From Panorpa germanica (Eukaryota > Arthropoda > Insecta > Mecoptera > Panorpidae), in assembly GCA_963678705.1 (NCBI GenBank), contig OY783223.1:4712001-4776000 (forward strand): a stretch of DNA of 64,000 nucleotides, written 5' to 3'. Of the stretch, positions 34,688 to 46,897 are shown piece after piece. Numbering within the stretch: the first letter of the stretch is position 1; every line of letters begins with the position of its first letter. The notes beneath the pieces are model-generated. The model saw nothing but the letters and a program-made list of their open reading frames with translations, ran no database searches and was not told the DNA's origin. A program made the position numbers and the translations under genes.

Positions 34688-35110
34688 TTGAGTGCATCAA
34701 CTTTCGATAGTTATTAGCACTAAAAGCAATATCCCTACATTTATAATACATAATTTATAGTTTTTAAATACGAGTATAGGTATTTAAAATAAAGATATTA
34801 AATTAGTTTTACTGATGAAGTGAATAAGGTTTTGAAAACTTCCTCTGCTTTCAAATATTAGGAATATTACAGTTTTGTCTGTGCGATGAGTACTTGGAGC
34901 ATTGAAGAATAATATGCTTCACTATTACATTGTTCACATATTGGTTGAGGTTCTCTTTTGAATAAGTCGGTATTAGTAAGATTTGTATGACCTAGCATGT
35001 ATCTTCATATTACTACTTCCAGCCTTCTATTTAGTTCGAGCGGAAACTCTAGTTTACAAATTGATGGCTTCACCTCTCTACTAACAATTTTATTTATGAG
35101 AAAAGCCACT
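34688..35110 (-). pseudogene. LINE-C copy 1: degenerate ORF2 C-terminal region
   Basis: Collinear with 46376-46897 at the DNA level. Read on the minus strand, broken frames give REVKPSIC, LELNRRLEVVI, a segment GHTNLTNTDLFKREPQPICE, then EQCN. This order matches the linker and first two cysteines of the finger that follow RNase H in Jockey-like LINEs of insects. Stops and frameshifts interrupt it, and the closing H and C of the finger are not intact. No 3' tail was identified. The 75-residue plus-strand frame here (34997-35224) is antisense and not real. Confidence 0.75.
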
Positions 35111-35202
35111 ACTTTGCTTGAACGGTCTTTTTTCACATTAAAAGCAATGCTTTATCAACACACGAAATTCAAATTTTTCTATTGTTTTGAAATTAGAAAA
35201 GT

Positions 35203-35338
35203 AGCACCACTAAAACCACTGTAAGTCATAAAATAATGGTCGGGATGTCATGAAATTTTGACACATATCGTATGAAGGTTGGTACTAACTAAAAATGGTG
35301 CCATCTATATGCCATCCTACGAACTTATTGAGTGATGT
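35203..35338 (+). repeat. Dispersed repeat R1, copy 5
   Basis: Begins CACCACTAAAACCACTGTAA, contains GAAATTTTGACACATATCG and GAAGGTTGGTACTA, and ends with TGGTGCCATCTATATG and CCTACGAACTTATT. Confidence 0.8.
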
Positions 35339-38300
35339 CTTATAGTTTAGTAAAGTGACATCGTTTGCCAATAATTGATATGTCTGTACAATTTAGATAT
35401 GTGTACGCGTGTTACAGGTTCACCAGCCCTGACCTATAGTGTGTAGGACGACACGGCAAGACTATAATAGCAATAAAATGCTTGATGTATTAGTACTCAA
35501 TGCCTAGTTTGACTGTTTGGAGTGCTGGAGCTTGAGTGGCTGGAAGGTGGAACCAGTGACTGGAAGCTGGAGCAGGAGCAGAGTGCCTTCACTGAGGACA
35601 TTAATTCAATTACTTCAAACATCCACAGTGAGTGTCTATCAGCAAGCAACATTTACTGAACGAACACACTTATTGGAAAATGTTGTTTACAATGTTGAAC
35701 AAAAAATAACAAAGCAAAAAGATTGTGCAACAATGAAGTCTGGAGATTGGAGACTAGTAATGTCAAAGGGTCAAATAAAAAAAATTTAAAAAAAATGATA
35801 TGAAAGTACGTAGAAATATTTGTAAAAAAACGAATTTCATTTTTGTGGGTTTTGAAAGTTGAGTCACGCTGAAAAACTTGATGGATTTATCACAATGTTG
35901 TGGTCCGTCGAGACCAGCGCAATATTTGTGTTTCATTCACACTTGTTGTCATAAAATGAGTGTGAGTGAAACATAACACATATAGCATAGTTTTCGCGGA
36001 AAATTTGGTTATTCGTTGCTAGCATCATACAAAAAGGAATAAATCTAACACTCGGCTCTAACACAGTGCAGGCTTTTCATTTATACTCAGATTTATTGGC
36101 GTTCTTTTCAAATCTATCTAATGTAAGCTTATTTTTGTAGCTGAGTCATATTACCGAAGCCTTCTTACAAATTATATGTACTACACCACCGCCTAAGTCG
36201 AATAATGTCCAATGTCTGATATTATACCATCCAGGTTTTCTAATTATAATATTAATTTGCATAAAACTCCTATAAAATTCCTTTCAGCTTCCTCTAGTTT
36301 AAGATCTATGCATCTTCTCCTATTTTTTGTTCTACAATTTTAATTAACATTTGAAAATTGATTATCCTCATTAATAGTGTTAAATTCTCGCTAATTTCCT
36401 CGTTATTAGTTTCTTAAATAATTAAACAGTATATTGGTATTTTATTATTATTTTTCTTGAATTAATCTACATTATGTAGAGAATACGTTCCGTCATAATT
36501 TTATTGAGTAGATTTGTTAAATTATAGATGGATATTAATTACGAACAAAAAACCAAAATTATTATGCCGGCAGATCTTTGCGAGACCCGGGGTTGCAGAT
36601 CTTTGTGTAATTTATGTAAATTAGAAGTAAGTATTTTTAACGATAATTGACGACAAATAATATTTTATATTGTAAGATTTATTAAAGTTAACAAGCACAA
36701 AGACGACTAATATTAATAATGATAAACTAAGGTACATGAATGCCTTAAAAGATATACGCTGTGATTCTAGTGGGATTTCTAAAGAGCGAGGCGCCAGATT
36801 CAAATACATATATAGTAATTAATTTTTCTACTTGGATTGTTGCAGAAAAATGCAAGGCCCCCCTAAGCCCGCCTCCGATTATGCTTGTTAGTATTCAGAA
36901 AAAAGAATAATGAAATACCAATAAAATTTGCATAGCATTTTTCGTTATTAAGGACGGGACTGTCTGAGAACATTAATTATTTGCACAAGGATGCTGCGTT
37001 TACGAATTCCATCCCCGGGTTTTGTTGTTAATAGATTATTTACCAACTATAAACATCAATGTTTATTCTCCAAAATAATGAAACACTTCGTTAAATGAAT
37101 ATAATACTTATAAATATATGAGTGATGATGGGAAAGTAACCTCTTAGTAGCGCTTGTAGCAGTTCACGGAGACCGTCATCGTTATATCAGCACAATCGGC
37201 TTTCATTTGTGCTAATTGTGAATTGTACTTGTTTATAGACACCTTAGAAAATTAGTGTTAACTGCAAACATTTATCGTGATTTAGCCCATATATCAATAA
37301 AAAAATTATTGTCAATGGATCCGATTATTAAAACATGAAGCTAGCTGAAGAGAGAGAGAGAGAGAGAGAGGCAGTTTATAAACAAAGGAGAAAGAAAAGT
37401 CAACGACAAAGTTCGTGAGAATCACATAAAAAATTCTGTGATTGGCGAAGATCGAAATTGTGCAAGCGGATTTGTTTTATGCCGATAATTTGCAAGTCGA
37501 GGAAAGGCTATAACAAATGATTGAATATAAATGGCGACCATGTTGATAATTAGTGGAAAGCTGTACTTTCGAGGAATACATAATAAAATATTTGTATCTA
37601 TACTGTACCGAACAGCCCCCGTATTAAAATAAATGTATTTTCAGTGTTGAACTTCAACAAATTTATTAAACACATAAATTGAAACTTTAGAATATGGATT
37701 ATAGAAATAAAACTAAGGTGCATCTATCCGTAAGTGTTTCCAATGGTAATGCTATCTTTAATAAAACAGAAAGAAAACTTTTCTTCACTTTCTGTTGACA
37801 TAGTTTTATATTTTATATGCAACAAACATAAAACATATATTTAAATTACAATGTATCATAACAACACAACACTATATGTATTTTAGTTATATTACATATT
37901 GTATGGCGGCGCTAGTAGTCACAAGAGTTGGCATTAAATTACTTTACAGTGTAGTCAGTCACTCATAAAATACAACAAGGCACTCAGACTCATAAGCAAA
38001 CATCGGTTATTTGGGTTTTAAAACAGAGGCAAACTAGAAATATGACATATTTAAAATTATGGAATCGCATCTATAGATATGTACGTTGTTTCAGTAAAGT
38101 TAAATTTTGGGAATAAAGTGTGTAATATGTAGTTGCTAGCTTGAAAGCGGAACTTCTTGAAAGAGGTATTTGAAAACCTCATGTTTAAGTATGATGGCTG
38201 GTTTTTATGTGTGTTTTACTGGATATTTTTAAAAATCAACATTCAGTATTGCCAGACACGTTTTAAAGATCTTCAAAAAATTAATACAAAGTTTTTTAAG

Positions 38301-38493
38301 AGCTTCTAAAGCTAAAATGTCGTAGGTCTGCGGGCTCTGAGATCTTTCAAGATTATCCTAGGTGCAAGATTTCATTTCCTTAAATCATTTTGTATAAAAT
38401 TATTCATAGTTATATCCCAATGTGTATTGTATTTTACTATATATTTACTTTTTAAGCATTATATTAATTTGAAAGTTCAGCTATTGCTAGTTT
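35339..38493. other. Non-coding DNA; several short structures
   Basis: An unrecognised 90-residue frame (35517-35789) begins in CTGGAAG-type minisatellite words (35536-35576) and has no family motif. A 14 bp one-mismatch hairpin lies at 35930-35972 (GTTTCATTCACACT / AGTGTGAGTGAAAC). GCAGATCTTTG is duplicated at 36569 and 36595. No gene supported. Confidence 0.45.
37349..37370 (+). repeat. (AG)n microsatellite
   Basis: Eleven AG units. Confidence 0.95.
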
Positions 38494-38703
38494 TAGAGCC
38501 GAATTTAGAGGTGTGGAGGCCCTGGGGCAACGAATGAGCGAAGGCCCCTAATTAATAATTATTTCCGAATAAAAGGAACAATTTTTTTTACGTCAAGTAC
38601 TTTTCAAAAATGTATTTCCTTTATCTCTATTGTAAGGGCCCTTCTCTTGTTGAGGCTCCGGGGCAGTAGCCCCGCCTGCCCTCTCTAAAATTCGGATCTG
38701 GCT
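38494..38703. mobile_element. Short inverted-repeat element, ~210 bp
   Basis: The left end TAGAGCCGAATTTAGAGG and right end (reverse complement) CCAGATCCGAATTTTAGAGA are inverted. Just inside, G/C-rich blocks GAGGCCCTGGGGC and GCCCCGGAGCC also face each other. The AT-rich middle has no frame. Confidence 0.6.
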
Positions 38704-39961
38704 ACTTTATAAATTTACTTTATATAGTAATTGTCGCATCCTTGCTGATTGCTTTAGAATTACTTATAACTGAGACAGCAAAAAAACAACAGTACTTACG
38801 AATTATACTCGTATTACAATAAAGTTATATAAATTGAATGAAATTAGTTTCTTGTTATTATTACAATTAAAAATATATAATAGAGCCAAACTGTCTTCGT
38901 TACACTACAATTTGTCGATTGTATAAAACTGATTCTTGTGGAAAGTAAAAAAATTCAAAAATTTGTATCAGATATATACTAGAATTAATTACTTGTTAAG
39001 GTTTAAGCATGTTATGGAGAACGAATGATCTAAAAATTGAAACACTGAAATTAGTCCCATATTATTAAAGTATAAATACAATCAATCAGGTTTATTAGAT
39101 TTCAAACGCGGGACAAAAATGATAAAAAATTACTTTCACAAATAAAATTGACCCTGCGCGGGACTTTTAAATGTTTCTTCAAGACGCATTTTGGGACGTC
39201 TGGTATCCCTGAATGCAATAAACAAAGCACAAAATATAAACAAATTCTTTGCTTAATAATGTTTATTGTAGAAATTGTTTGAAATCGTCTTGCTAATATT
39301 TAGCATAGTAATTATATACACATCTACCAACTTACGTATTTTTTTATATAAAATTATAAACATGAGCCGTTTAACCCTCTACAAATTCCCATTACAATTT
39401 AAACACACCTCATACAAAGAATAGGCTTATTTAGATTCCGATCCGACCCTGCCATAGCACTCTACGTCCGATCTCGGTGCAACATTGTTCACTTGTTCTA
39501 ATTTTCTTTGTGCTTTGTCCCATAGAACGTGTTTAGCTATGTAGTAAGCCTTGTCACATATACAGAATAAACACAATTTTCATTTTTTGATAGTTTTTGT
39601 TTTGTACGTATAAATAGAAGTACTGCTCATATTTTCATATACTCATTTTATTTATTTTCTCATATTCCTTGTATGAGAATTAAACTTAAAAAGTTTGCAT
39701 GCATATTTACTGAGGAAAATAAACTTGTATATAGATCCTTTTATGTTTTTGCAATTAGTCTGTATTATGTTACATTAAATTACGTGTATACAAGGTTGTA
39801 TTCATCTGTCTGGTTTTTACATCAAACAACATAAAAGATAAAACAAAAATATAAGCACTGCTACGAAAATTTAAGCTAAATAAAAAATTGGTGAACATGT
39901 GTGATTTTTTTAAATTATAAAATATTAGCGCTTCGCCCGTCGCACAGCGACGTCTATTTAT
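38704..39961. other. AT-rich non-coding DNA
   Basis: No gene. A somewhat GC-richer stretch at about 39435-39500 is unassigned. ACTAGCGCTT-like sequence (TATTAGCGCTTCGCCCGTCG, 39926-39945) is a second fragment of the SINE-like head and touches the tail of LINE-A copy 3. Confidence 0.5.
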
Positions 39962-40700
39962 ATATATTTTCTTTATATGTATTTACTTATTTGCCTTAAC
40001 TTTCTTTCGTCATAGCCACCATCAAACATTTTTTATACATCTTTTATAATTTATAATTCAATTTTACAAATTTCTAAATATTTCAATAATTCACTAAATA
40101 ATTTTGAATCACTTAACAAAAATTTAGTATTAACAGAAAAAGTTTTAATCACATCTAATATATCACTATTGAATTTTGATCTTTCTAAATTATAATTTAT
40201 GCATTCAAATATAATATGATCCAAAGTTCCTTCTTCACCACATTGACATCTATCGTCGGATTTATTATTAATTTTGTACAGGTGAGCTGCAGTTTTGCAA
40301 TGATTACTTTTGATTCTGATTATAGTTGATATAATTTTGCGGGACTCATTTCTAAACCATCTTTTCTTACTTAAATTTGGATGTAACATATAATAATCTC
40401 TTCCTTTTAACTGACTTTTGTTAATGAAATCTGTGTTTCTCAAATTGAAGTTTAATTTTTTGATTATATTAAAAATTTAATATGAAGGTAATTTCACTTT
40501 CATCTCAATTTCTAAATTTATTGATTCCTTTGCCAATTTATCCGCAATTTTGTTTCCTCTTATCCACAATGTCCTGGTATCCACATAAATTTTATGGTAT
40601 TACTATTATTTATTATATTGAAATACATGTCCTTAATTTTGCATGTCAAAATTTAATTATTTGATTTGTTATCATTAGGTTTATATAATATGATTTGGTT
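39962..40700 (-). pseudogene. LINE-A copy 3: RNase H end, zinc finger and 3' tail
   Basis: The longest LINE-A relic. Minus-strand reading from ~40610 gives MWIPGHCG, then after a one-base frame change IRGNKIADKLAKES: the conserved C-terminal block of a LINE RNase H domain. A stop follows near 40477. The frame then stays open from 40443 to 40051 (130 residues) with a finger CQCGEEGTLDHIIFEC at residues 66-81 and a C-terminus LEICKIEL. The 3' UTR and A-rich tail run to about 39962. The domain order RNase H, then zinc finger, then stop supports an I/Jockey-type LINE. The frame change and stop make it inactive. Confidence 0.88.
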
Positions 40701-41151
40701 CGATACAATATTATTTCTTAACTTTACTTTATTATCACTGCCTGCTACTACTTGAACAGTAGTTCTGCTGTGAATACTCTCATTTACAAAATCGGCTTTC
40801 CCCTTTCACCACCGCCACTGGATCCAAAACTTCCACTTCAAACATGGAAATATAATAATCACTCAATAAGATGTATTAAACTAGTGATAAGCGATTTGTC
40901 ATCTTATTTCAGTTGCAGAATCTACACAATAATACTTACTCCTTCCAGAATATTTTCAAAATAAAGGCTTCTTGAAGATTGAGAAAAAAATTTCGAAAAA
41001 GCAAAAATTGGAGAGAATATTTCTGTACAAAATACTTATTTCTAATTTTCTTTGAAAATTTTATTATTTTCTAAAGAATATGTACTGATTGGTAAAATAT
41101 TTTTTTAAAATGTTTAGTTCCAGAACATGAGACTTTTGCTTGCAATCCAAA
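40701..41151. other. AT-rich non-coding DNA
   Basis: Upstream of the readable LINE-A. It could include more diverged LINE sequence, but no reverse transcriptase motif was found. Confidence 0.45.
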
Positions 41152-41250
41152 GCTGATAGTATCTTATTAAAATAAATTAAGTTTCTAATGAAGAAAAAGG
41201 TTGTTTTATTGAACATACTCGTATACCTAGTAATTGATGGCGCTTATATA
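41152..41250 (+). repeat. Dispersed repeat R3, copy 2
   Basis: Matches 8410-8505, with a small insertion (TCGTATA) between GAACATAC and CCTAGTAATTG. Confidence 0.6.
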
Positions 41251-41558
41251 GATTCTAAACGAATCAATATGGAACAAATTTTTTTCTAATATTATAAGTA
41301 GTAAACTTGCAACAAAAATATGGTTATTTAATTTAATTATATAAAACCACTCTATTTTTACGTAAAACATATTTTTAATATGAATTTTATTACTTAAATA
41401 AACTAAATTTTATGCCAAATATTGGTTGATTAGTTCTTGCATTATAACAGAGACTTAACATAACGTTATGTTATGCTTATTAAATGGCATAGTTAATTAA
41501 TACATTGAAGTCATCATCAACATTTCTACAGCTTTGTGATGTTACTTCCAGCGTCACG

Positions 41559-41572
41559 ACGTGACGTCACGT
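41559..41572. promoter_or_regulatory. CRE-like palindrome ACGTGACGTCACGT
   Basis: A 14 bp perfect palindrome centred on TGACGTCA, the full CREB/ATF site. It is flanked by further TCACGACGTGA and CACGTGACGTGA words between 41552 and 41580. Striking in AT-rich DNA, but no promoter or gene is identifiable nearby. Confidence 0.4.
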
Positions 41573-44500
41573 GACGTGATGGGTTCACACTGATTATGAC
41601 CGTGTTGATTATTGCAATAGATGACCTCTCTGAGGTAATGTGATCACTATTGACACTCTGGAGTCCACTGTCTGGAAACATACAGACAATACGCAATGCA
41701 CAATACGCATATGGCGTCAGTCCATTGCACTCTGATTGGTATATTAATTAGTTTAACGAACTATGAAATATTTTGAATTAATTTATGTATAATAATATAC
41801 AGATATATCATATTGAAATAATATACTTTGTTAATTAGAGTTTAGTTTAATTATAATATGTATTTTCGTTTAAATGAGACGGGCGGTACAGTAATATAAG
41901 TCTTTGGAGCGTATGCAAAATTAATTTCATTAAAAATTTAAATGTTTATAACTAATTTCATAGAGGAAAAATAAATTTTAACGAAGTAAAAAGTTTCCGT
42001 TAAAAAGTAACGGAAATTTGCAATTTGAAAACACTTGCACTAATTATTTAAAAAAAATCTTTTACAATACAAATATAAGCAACTGTGTTGTAAAATTATA
42101 ACCTTCAAAATTTTGAAATATTATTTAAAATGTATCTCAAATGATATTTGTTAATTTTCTTTTTTTAGATATCAAATGGGGTGAAGAATTTTGTGGTAAA
42201 CTTTACTAAATAAAAATTCTTCTACATAAGTTTCTATTTTATTTCTAAGCATATTTTCATTTTATATCACTTTTTTTTAATATTTACTACTGTATACGAG
42301 TATTATACAGTGTGGTATAAAAGTCTTGTTTAGTAAAAAGTTTTTTTTCCATGTTAGAGATAATAGCTCTAACATGAAGGTTGTCAAAGATTTAATATTT
42401 CTGGAAAACTTTCTTGGAACTTTCTCGTAGAATCTGACGTAAGATATATACGAGTATGTAACTTTATATATGCGTATATAAAAATAGAAAAAATGTGAAA
42501 GTTATATTTTTAAAATTTGATATAACATCATTCAGTTGTCGCATAAGTATTGTAACCTATAGATTTGTATTCTAGGAGTGTTTTTCAATTACGGAAAGAC
42601 TAAACGAGTGAAAATGTAAGCTTTCAACTTTTTTTTAAATTTATTTATATAGATGTACAACATATTAAGTTTATTGTGTGAAAATTTGAAGTCGATTGGA
42701 GTAAAACTGTCGGAGATATAGAGTTTTAAGTCTGCTTTCGTGTTACTTTGAAACTTTTAAACACGTTTTTCTCACACATAGAATTTTCAGAGTCGGTGTC
42801 CTCTCTACCTTAAAACCTACTGGACCGATCCTTTTGAAATTTTGCACACTCTTTCTTTACATAAATGTTGAAGTACCGCTATCGAGATTATTTTTTAATT
42901 TTAATGTATTTTAAAATAACAAAGTTTCTGATTATTTTCATGAAAAATCGGTATTTTGACTTTTAAGTGCTGTAAAAAAATGAAAAAAACAATAAAAAAA
43001 TAAAAACTCAACAGCGTTACCTGCAGAAACTCATAAACTAATGAAATCATTTCGGTTTTTTGAATTCAGATAATCCAGTGATGAGTTATGGGTGGCACCG
43101 TAATGTTACTTTTGTTTGTGACGTCTGCGGAGATTCGCTGTCAATGCCTCATTTCTGGATATTTATTTATGAAAATTTTACTAAGTATTTTTTAAATATT
43201 ATTTTATCATGTAGTAATTATAGAAATAATTATATATTAACTGAGTCGTGAAAAAACATTTTCGAAAATATGCTTCTTGTATATCGATTTGACCTTACCT
43301 CCTCAACGCAAAAGGGAAACGATGCTTGTCGAATAATTTCAAGTTTGTCACGGCGAATGAATTTTAGATATTTATTAGGTATCTCATTCACTCACTTTAA
43401 ACTTCAGAGCATACTTATCAAACCCTGTTATTGAATCTCAATCGAAATGGTGAACTTGCTTTAACAATTCGTGCGAGAGATTAACTTTGAATCCATGGTA
43501 AAAAGATTAACTTCAGCAGCGCGTGTTTAATTGAAATAATCCATAAATTTTCTAAGATGTTTTGTAGACATAATCCTCGCACTGTATTGCTCTAAAGTAA
43601 TAAACCTTAAGAAGAGGTTATAAGATCTTAAATCAAAGATTAGATAAAATTTTGAAAACACTATTTTCAGAAAATAGCAACAAACATTATTTATGCATAT
43701 ATTCAAAAGAGTTAGTTGTCAGATTTAGCATAAAACATAAAGTGCTCCACGAACACAAACACAAACACGTACAGTGAATGAACACTTTAGACATTCTCAA
43801 CTAAATTAACTTAATGTTGCTGTTTAGTATAAAATGCTTTTGTCATTCTACAAAGATATTTTCATAAAATTGTTTCATACAGAAAGACATAAAAAGTTGA
43901 GTAAAAAAAATATGTTTTAATCAACATTGAAAAACCTAGTGATGGTAAAAAGAGGGATAAACATGCGGGTAAATGTGATAGGGTGAGAAACGGAGTCTAT
44001 TTTTATCGCCAAGAGATGGCGAAAAACATTTCTGTGATATGATCATCATCACACAAACCAGTGACAAAAAATGTCTATGTTATTTTTAACTATTTGCATT
44101 AATGGTTCGTTGTAAAGAAAAAAGAAAAATAAGAAAGAAATGTTTTACGGTTGTAAAAATAAAACAAAAGATATCTGAAGATTAAAGATCCCTTTTCTTA
44201 AGCAAAAATATAAAACAGAAAATAAGATATGGTTGAACTCAACTGCAGTGTTACTTTAACGTGGAAAGAGTTCGCTATAGTGAGATGCTAATTAAAAGAA
44301 ATATAATTATAAATATTGCTGGAAAAAGTACTTAAGAATTTCATTATGTTTAAAAGTATAAAAAAATATGAAACTCTGTAATACATTGTCTAACAGATTA
44401 ACGTTTATTATACAGTCAAGTTTAGAATTTCTTATTTAATCCATCTACGAATATCAATAGCTACATCGCACTAATTAGTAATTGACTGGATTTACTGTAA

Positions 44501-45396
44501 ATAAATTTAGTGCGCATGCGCAGTAACAAATATTTGAAATGACCCAAACATTCTTGTTCCTGCATCAAATAAGTTCTGCGCTATTTTTGACGCCGATTTT
44601 TATTAGATACATGAACTTTTTACCCTAAATAGATTTTAAATATTTATTTTATACAATTTGTGTACAAAAGTAATAATAATTAATTATATTAAATGTTCAC
44701 AAAAATTTATTTGATTGTGTAAATAAGTAAATTTTTGATTCTCTTCTCAAACACGTGCAGTACAAAAATTCACGTGTAAACGAACGAGAAACTTAGCTGC
44801 AACTTATATAATATTAAAAAACTTAAATAAAAAATGCGTACATGGAGGTAACATCTAATAAGACTACAACTGATATTGGCTATCCGAGATAAAGATGCTA
44901 TTCAAAGCAACCACTTTGAAAATACATTTGTACGATTAAACATATAGATATCAATAAGAATCGTTGTGGTCGTAACCAACGGTTTCCCTCTTGCTTCCTT
45001 TCTCTGTCATAGTTAATACGATAAATGTTTAATTAATACTGATAATTGTCCTGTAATCACCAGCTATTATCCGACGATCTGCACCTATTAGTTTAAAAGG
45101 TTTCCATCCAATACATCTGTATTAATTTATCTTTAAAAACGATTTCCGATATACTATACTATATATATAGGTAGGTTTTATGTTTTTACATTTGATTCAC
45201 TTCCCGAGGTGCCATCTGTTATCCATCAGTGTAACTATAAATCCAGGAATATTGTTTCTGTCGTTGTTTATGTATCTCAGCCTCCGTTCCATTCCATTCT
45301 ATTCTGTCCCATTTCAATGGTTGAATTTCAGAGTAAATTACAAACAAATAATTATTATAACTACTGAAATGAAATGATACCATATAAATGCTATAT
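41573..45396. other. AT-rich non-coding DNA
   Basis: No gene recognised over 3.8 kb. ACTGGACCGATCCTTTTGAA (42830-42849) and the following block look like an old insect dispersed repeat, single copy here. TGCGCATGCGCA (44511-44522) is listed separately. Confidence 0.5.
44511..44522. promoter_or_regulatory. NRF1/Ewg-type palindrome TGCGCATGCGCA
   Basis: A perfect match to the palindromic NRF-1 (Erect wing in flies) core. Such sites mark many animal promoters, but no transcription unit is visible here, so it may be fortuitous or a repeat remnant. GCATGCG words also occur in the foldback arms (11852, 12801). Confidence 0.3.
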
Positions 45397-45570
45397 ATAG
45401 TTCAAATTGCAAGAGTTCGGCGGTGACTCATGGTTAGAACATGGTGTGCCTTATACAATGAGATGATAAAACATTGTCTCACGCACTTTTTTATAACGTA
45501 TATATGTACGAATAAAATTATAATCCTTTTTAAGCATAAGTCACAGCCGAACTCTCGTAGTTTGAACTAT
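45397..45570. mobile_element. MITE-3 copy 1
   Basis: A 174 bp element with ~40 bp terminal inverted repeats. The left is ATAGTTCAAATTGCAAGAG then TTCGGCGGTGACTCATG; the right (reverse complement) is ATAGTTCAAACTACGAGAG then TTCGGCTGTGACTTATG. The outermost TA on each side is compatible with TA target duplication. Non-coding interior. Confidence 0.85.
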
Positions 45571-46375
45571 AACTAGTACATAACAAACGCTCTGCGAACA
45601 TTACTTTTGCTTTGATAGTAGTACTGTTGTTTTAACAGATAAAATGATTTTAATAAAAGTTTTCTATTACAAATATTATTTAATTAGTCACTTTATTTGT
45701 CTGAAGCCTGTTTGCTTTGTTCCAACATGTTCCACAGCGAAACAGCCAACCGAGTGTAAATAGGAGTGAATCACGCCTGATGCAAATGTTCGTTATTTGT
45801 TATCTGCTTTCTGCGTTTTGTGTAAATAGAAGAATTTTCTGATACATTTGAAATGTGCATTCCGGATTTGAAAGATAAATCACGTTTTTAATAATATGCT
45901 AAGGGTTGTAAAATCAACAAAAATAGAGATTTGAGTAAAGTTGTGTTCAGTCAGTTAATTCCACAACGACTCGTAACAAATACATGTCGTCCTCGACTTA
46001 CGACCGAGGTCAGTCAAGTTCATACAAGAAAAGCTCTTGAAAGCTCAAGTTGTCTTAATTTGTCTCTGTGTAAAATATTTGACGCTGTCAGAATTTATTA
46101 CATTAGTAAATGTTGAACAACAGCAAACTCAGTGATAGTTTTCTCATTAAAAAAATATATTTTTCTTAATTAGTTTAGGTTGTAAATTGAATTGTATTAT
46201 TAAACTTTTTGATTGAAATGCGACATACGTCAGAAATATACAATATTTTGTAATAATTACTAACTTTATTTGATAAAAATTATTGTATTTAATATAATTA
46301 ATTTTATTTCTTACATTTTAGGTTTCTGGTACCTAGGTACCTTTATTTTATAACTATTTGTTTTAATAATTATTT
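45571..46375. other. AT-rich non-coding DNA
   Basis: The frame at 45931-46116 is unrecognised. No repeat found. Confidence 0.55.
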
Positions 46376-46897
46376 GTGTGCTTCAACTTTTGATAGGTAT
46401 TAACACTTAAAACAATATATACATTTGTAATACATAATTTATAATTACTAAATACGAATATGGGTATTTAAAATATAGAGATTAAATTAGTTTCATTGAT
46501 AAAGTCAAAAAGGTTTTTAAGACTACTTTCAAAGCTTATAGTCTTCAGAAATATAACAATTATGAATGTGTGATTAGTATTTGGATCATTACTTGATATG
46601 CTCTACTGTTAGTGGTCTGCTACATTGTTCACATACTGGTTGTAGTAATCTTTAGAATAAATAGGTATGAGTAAAATTCGTATGACTTGTCATGAGTCTA
46701 CATATTACTACTTCCAGTCTTCTATTTAGTCCGACCGGTAACTCTTGTTTATAAATTGATGGCTTCACTTCCCTTAATTTGTTATCAGTTTCTTCGTTCC
46801 ATTTTTCCTTCGTTCTTGCAGTGAGCAAGTCTGAACATGTTAAAGGTGCTTCTTCTGGAATGAATTGCTTCTTTTGCATAACTATCAATCTGTTCAT
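46376..46897 (-). pseudogene. LINE-C copy 2: ORF2 C-terminal fragment
   Basis: The minus frame 46897-46652 (81 residues) reads KWNEETDNKLREVKPSIYKQ, then LNRRLEVVICRLMTSHTNFT. This corresponds to the segment between RNase H and the terminal zinc finger in Jockey-like insect LINEs, where RR-E-V-V--RLR-GHT is a hallmark. Downstream, in a shifted frame, PVCEQCSRPLTVEHI gives the finger's C-x2-C and H; the last cysteine is lost to a stop. DNA homology with 34688-35110 continues through the 3' UTR to about 46376. No poly(A) seen. Inactive. Confidence 0.8.

Noticed and set aside
35517..35789. 90-residue ORF with higher GC content
   Set aside because: Begins within CTGGAAG-type minisatellite words and ends in A-rich sequence; no recognisable domain or splice context.
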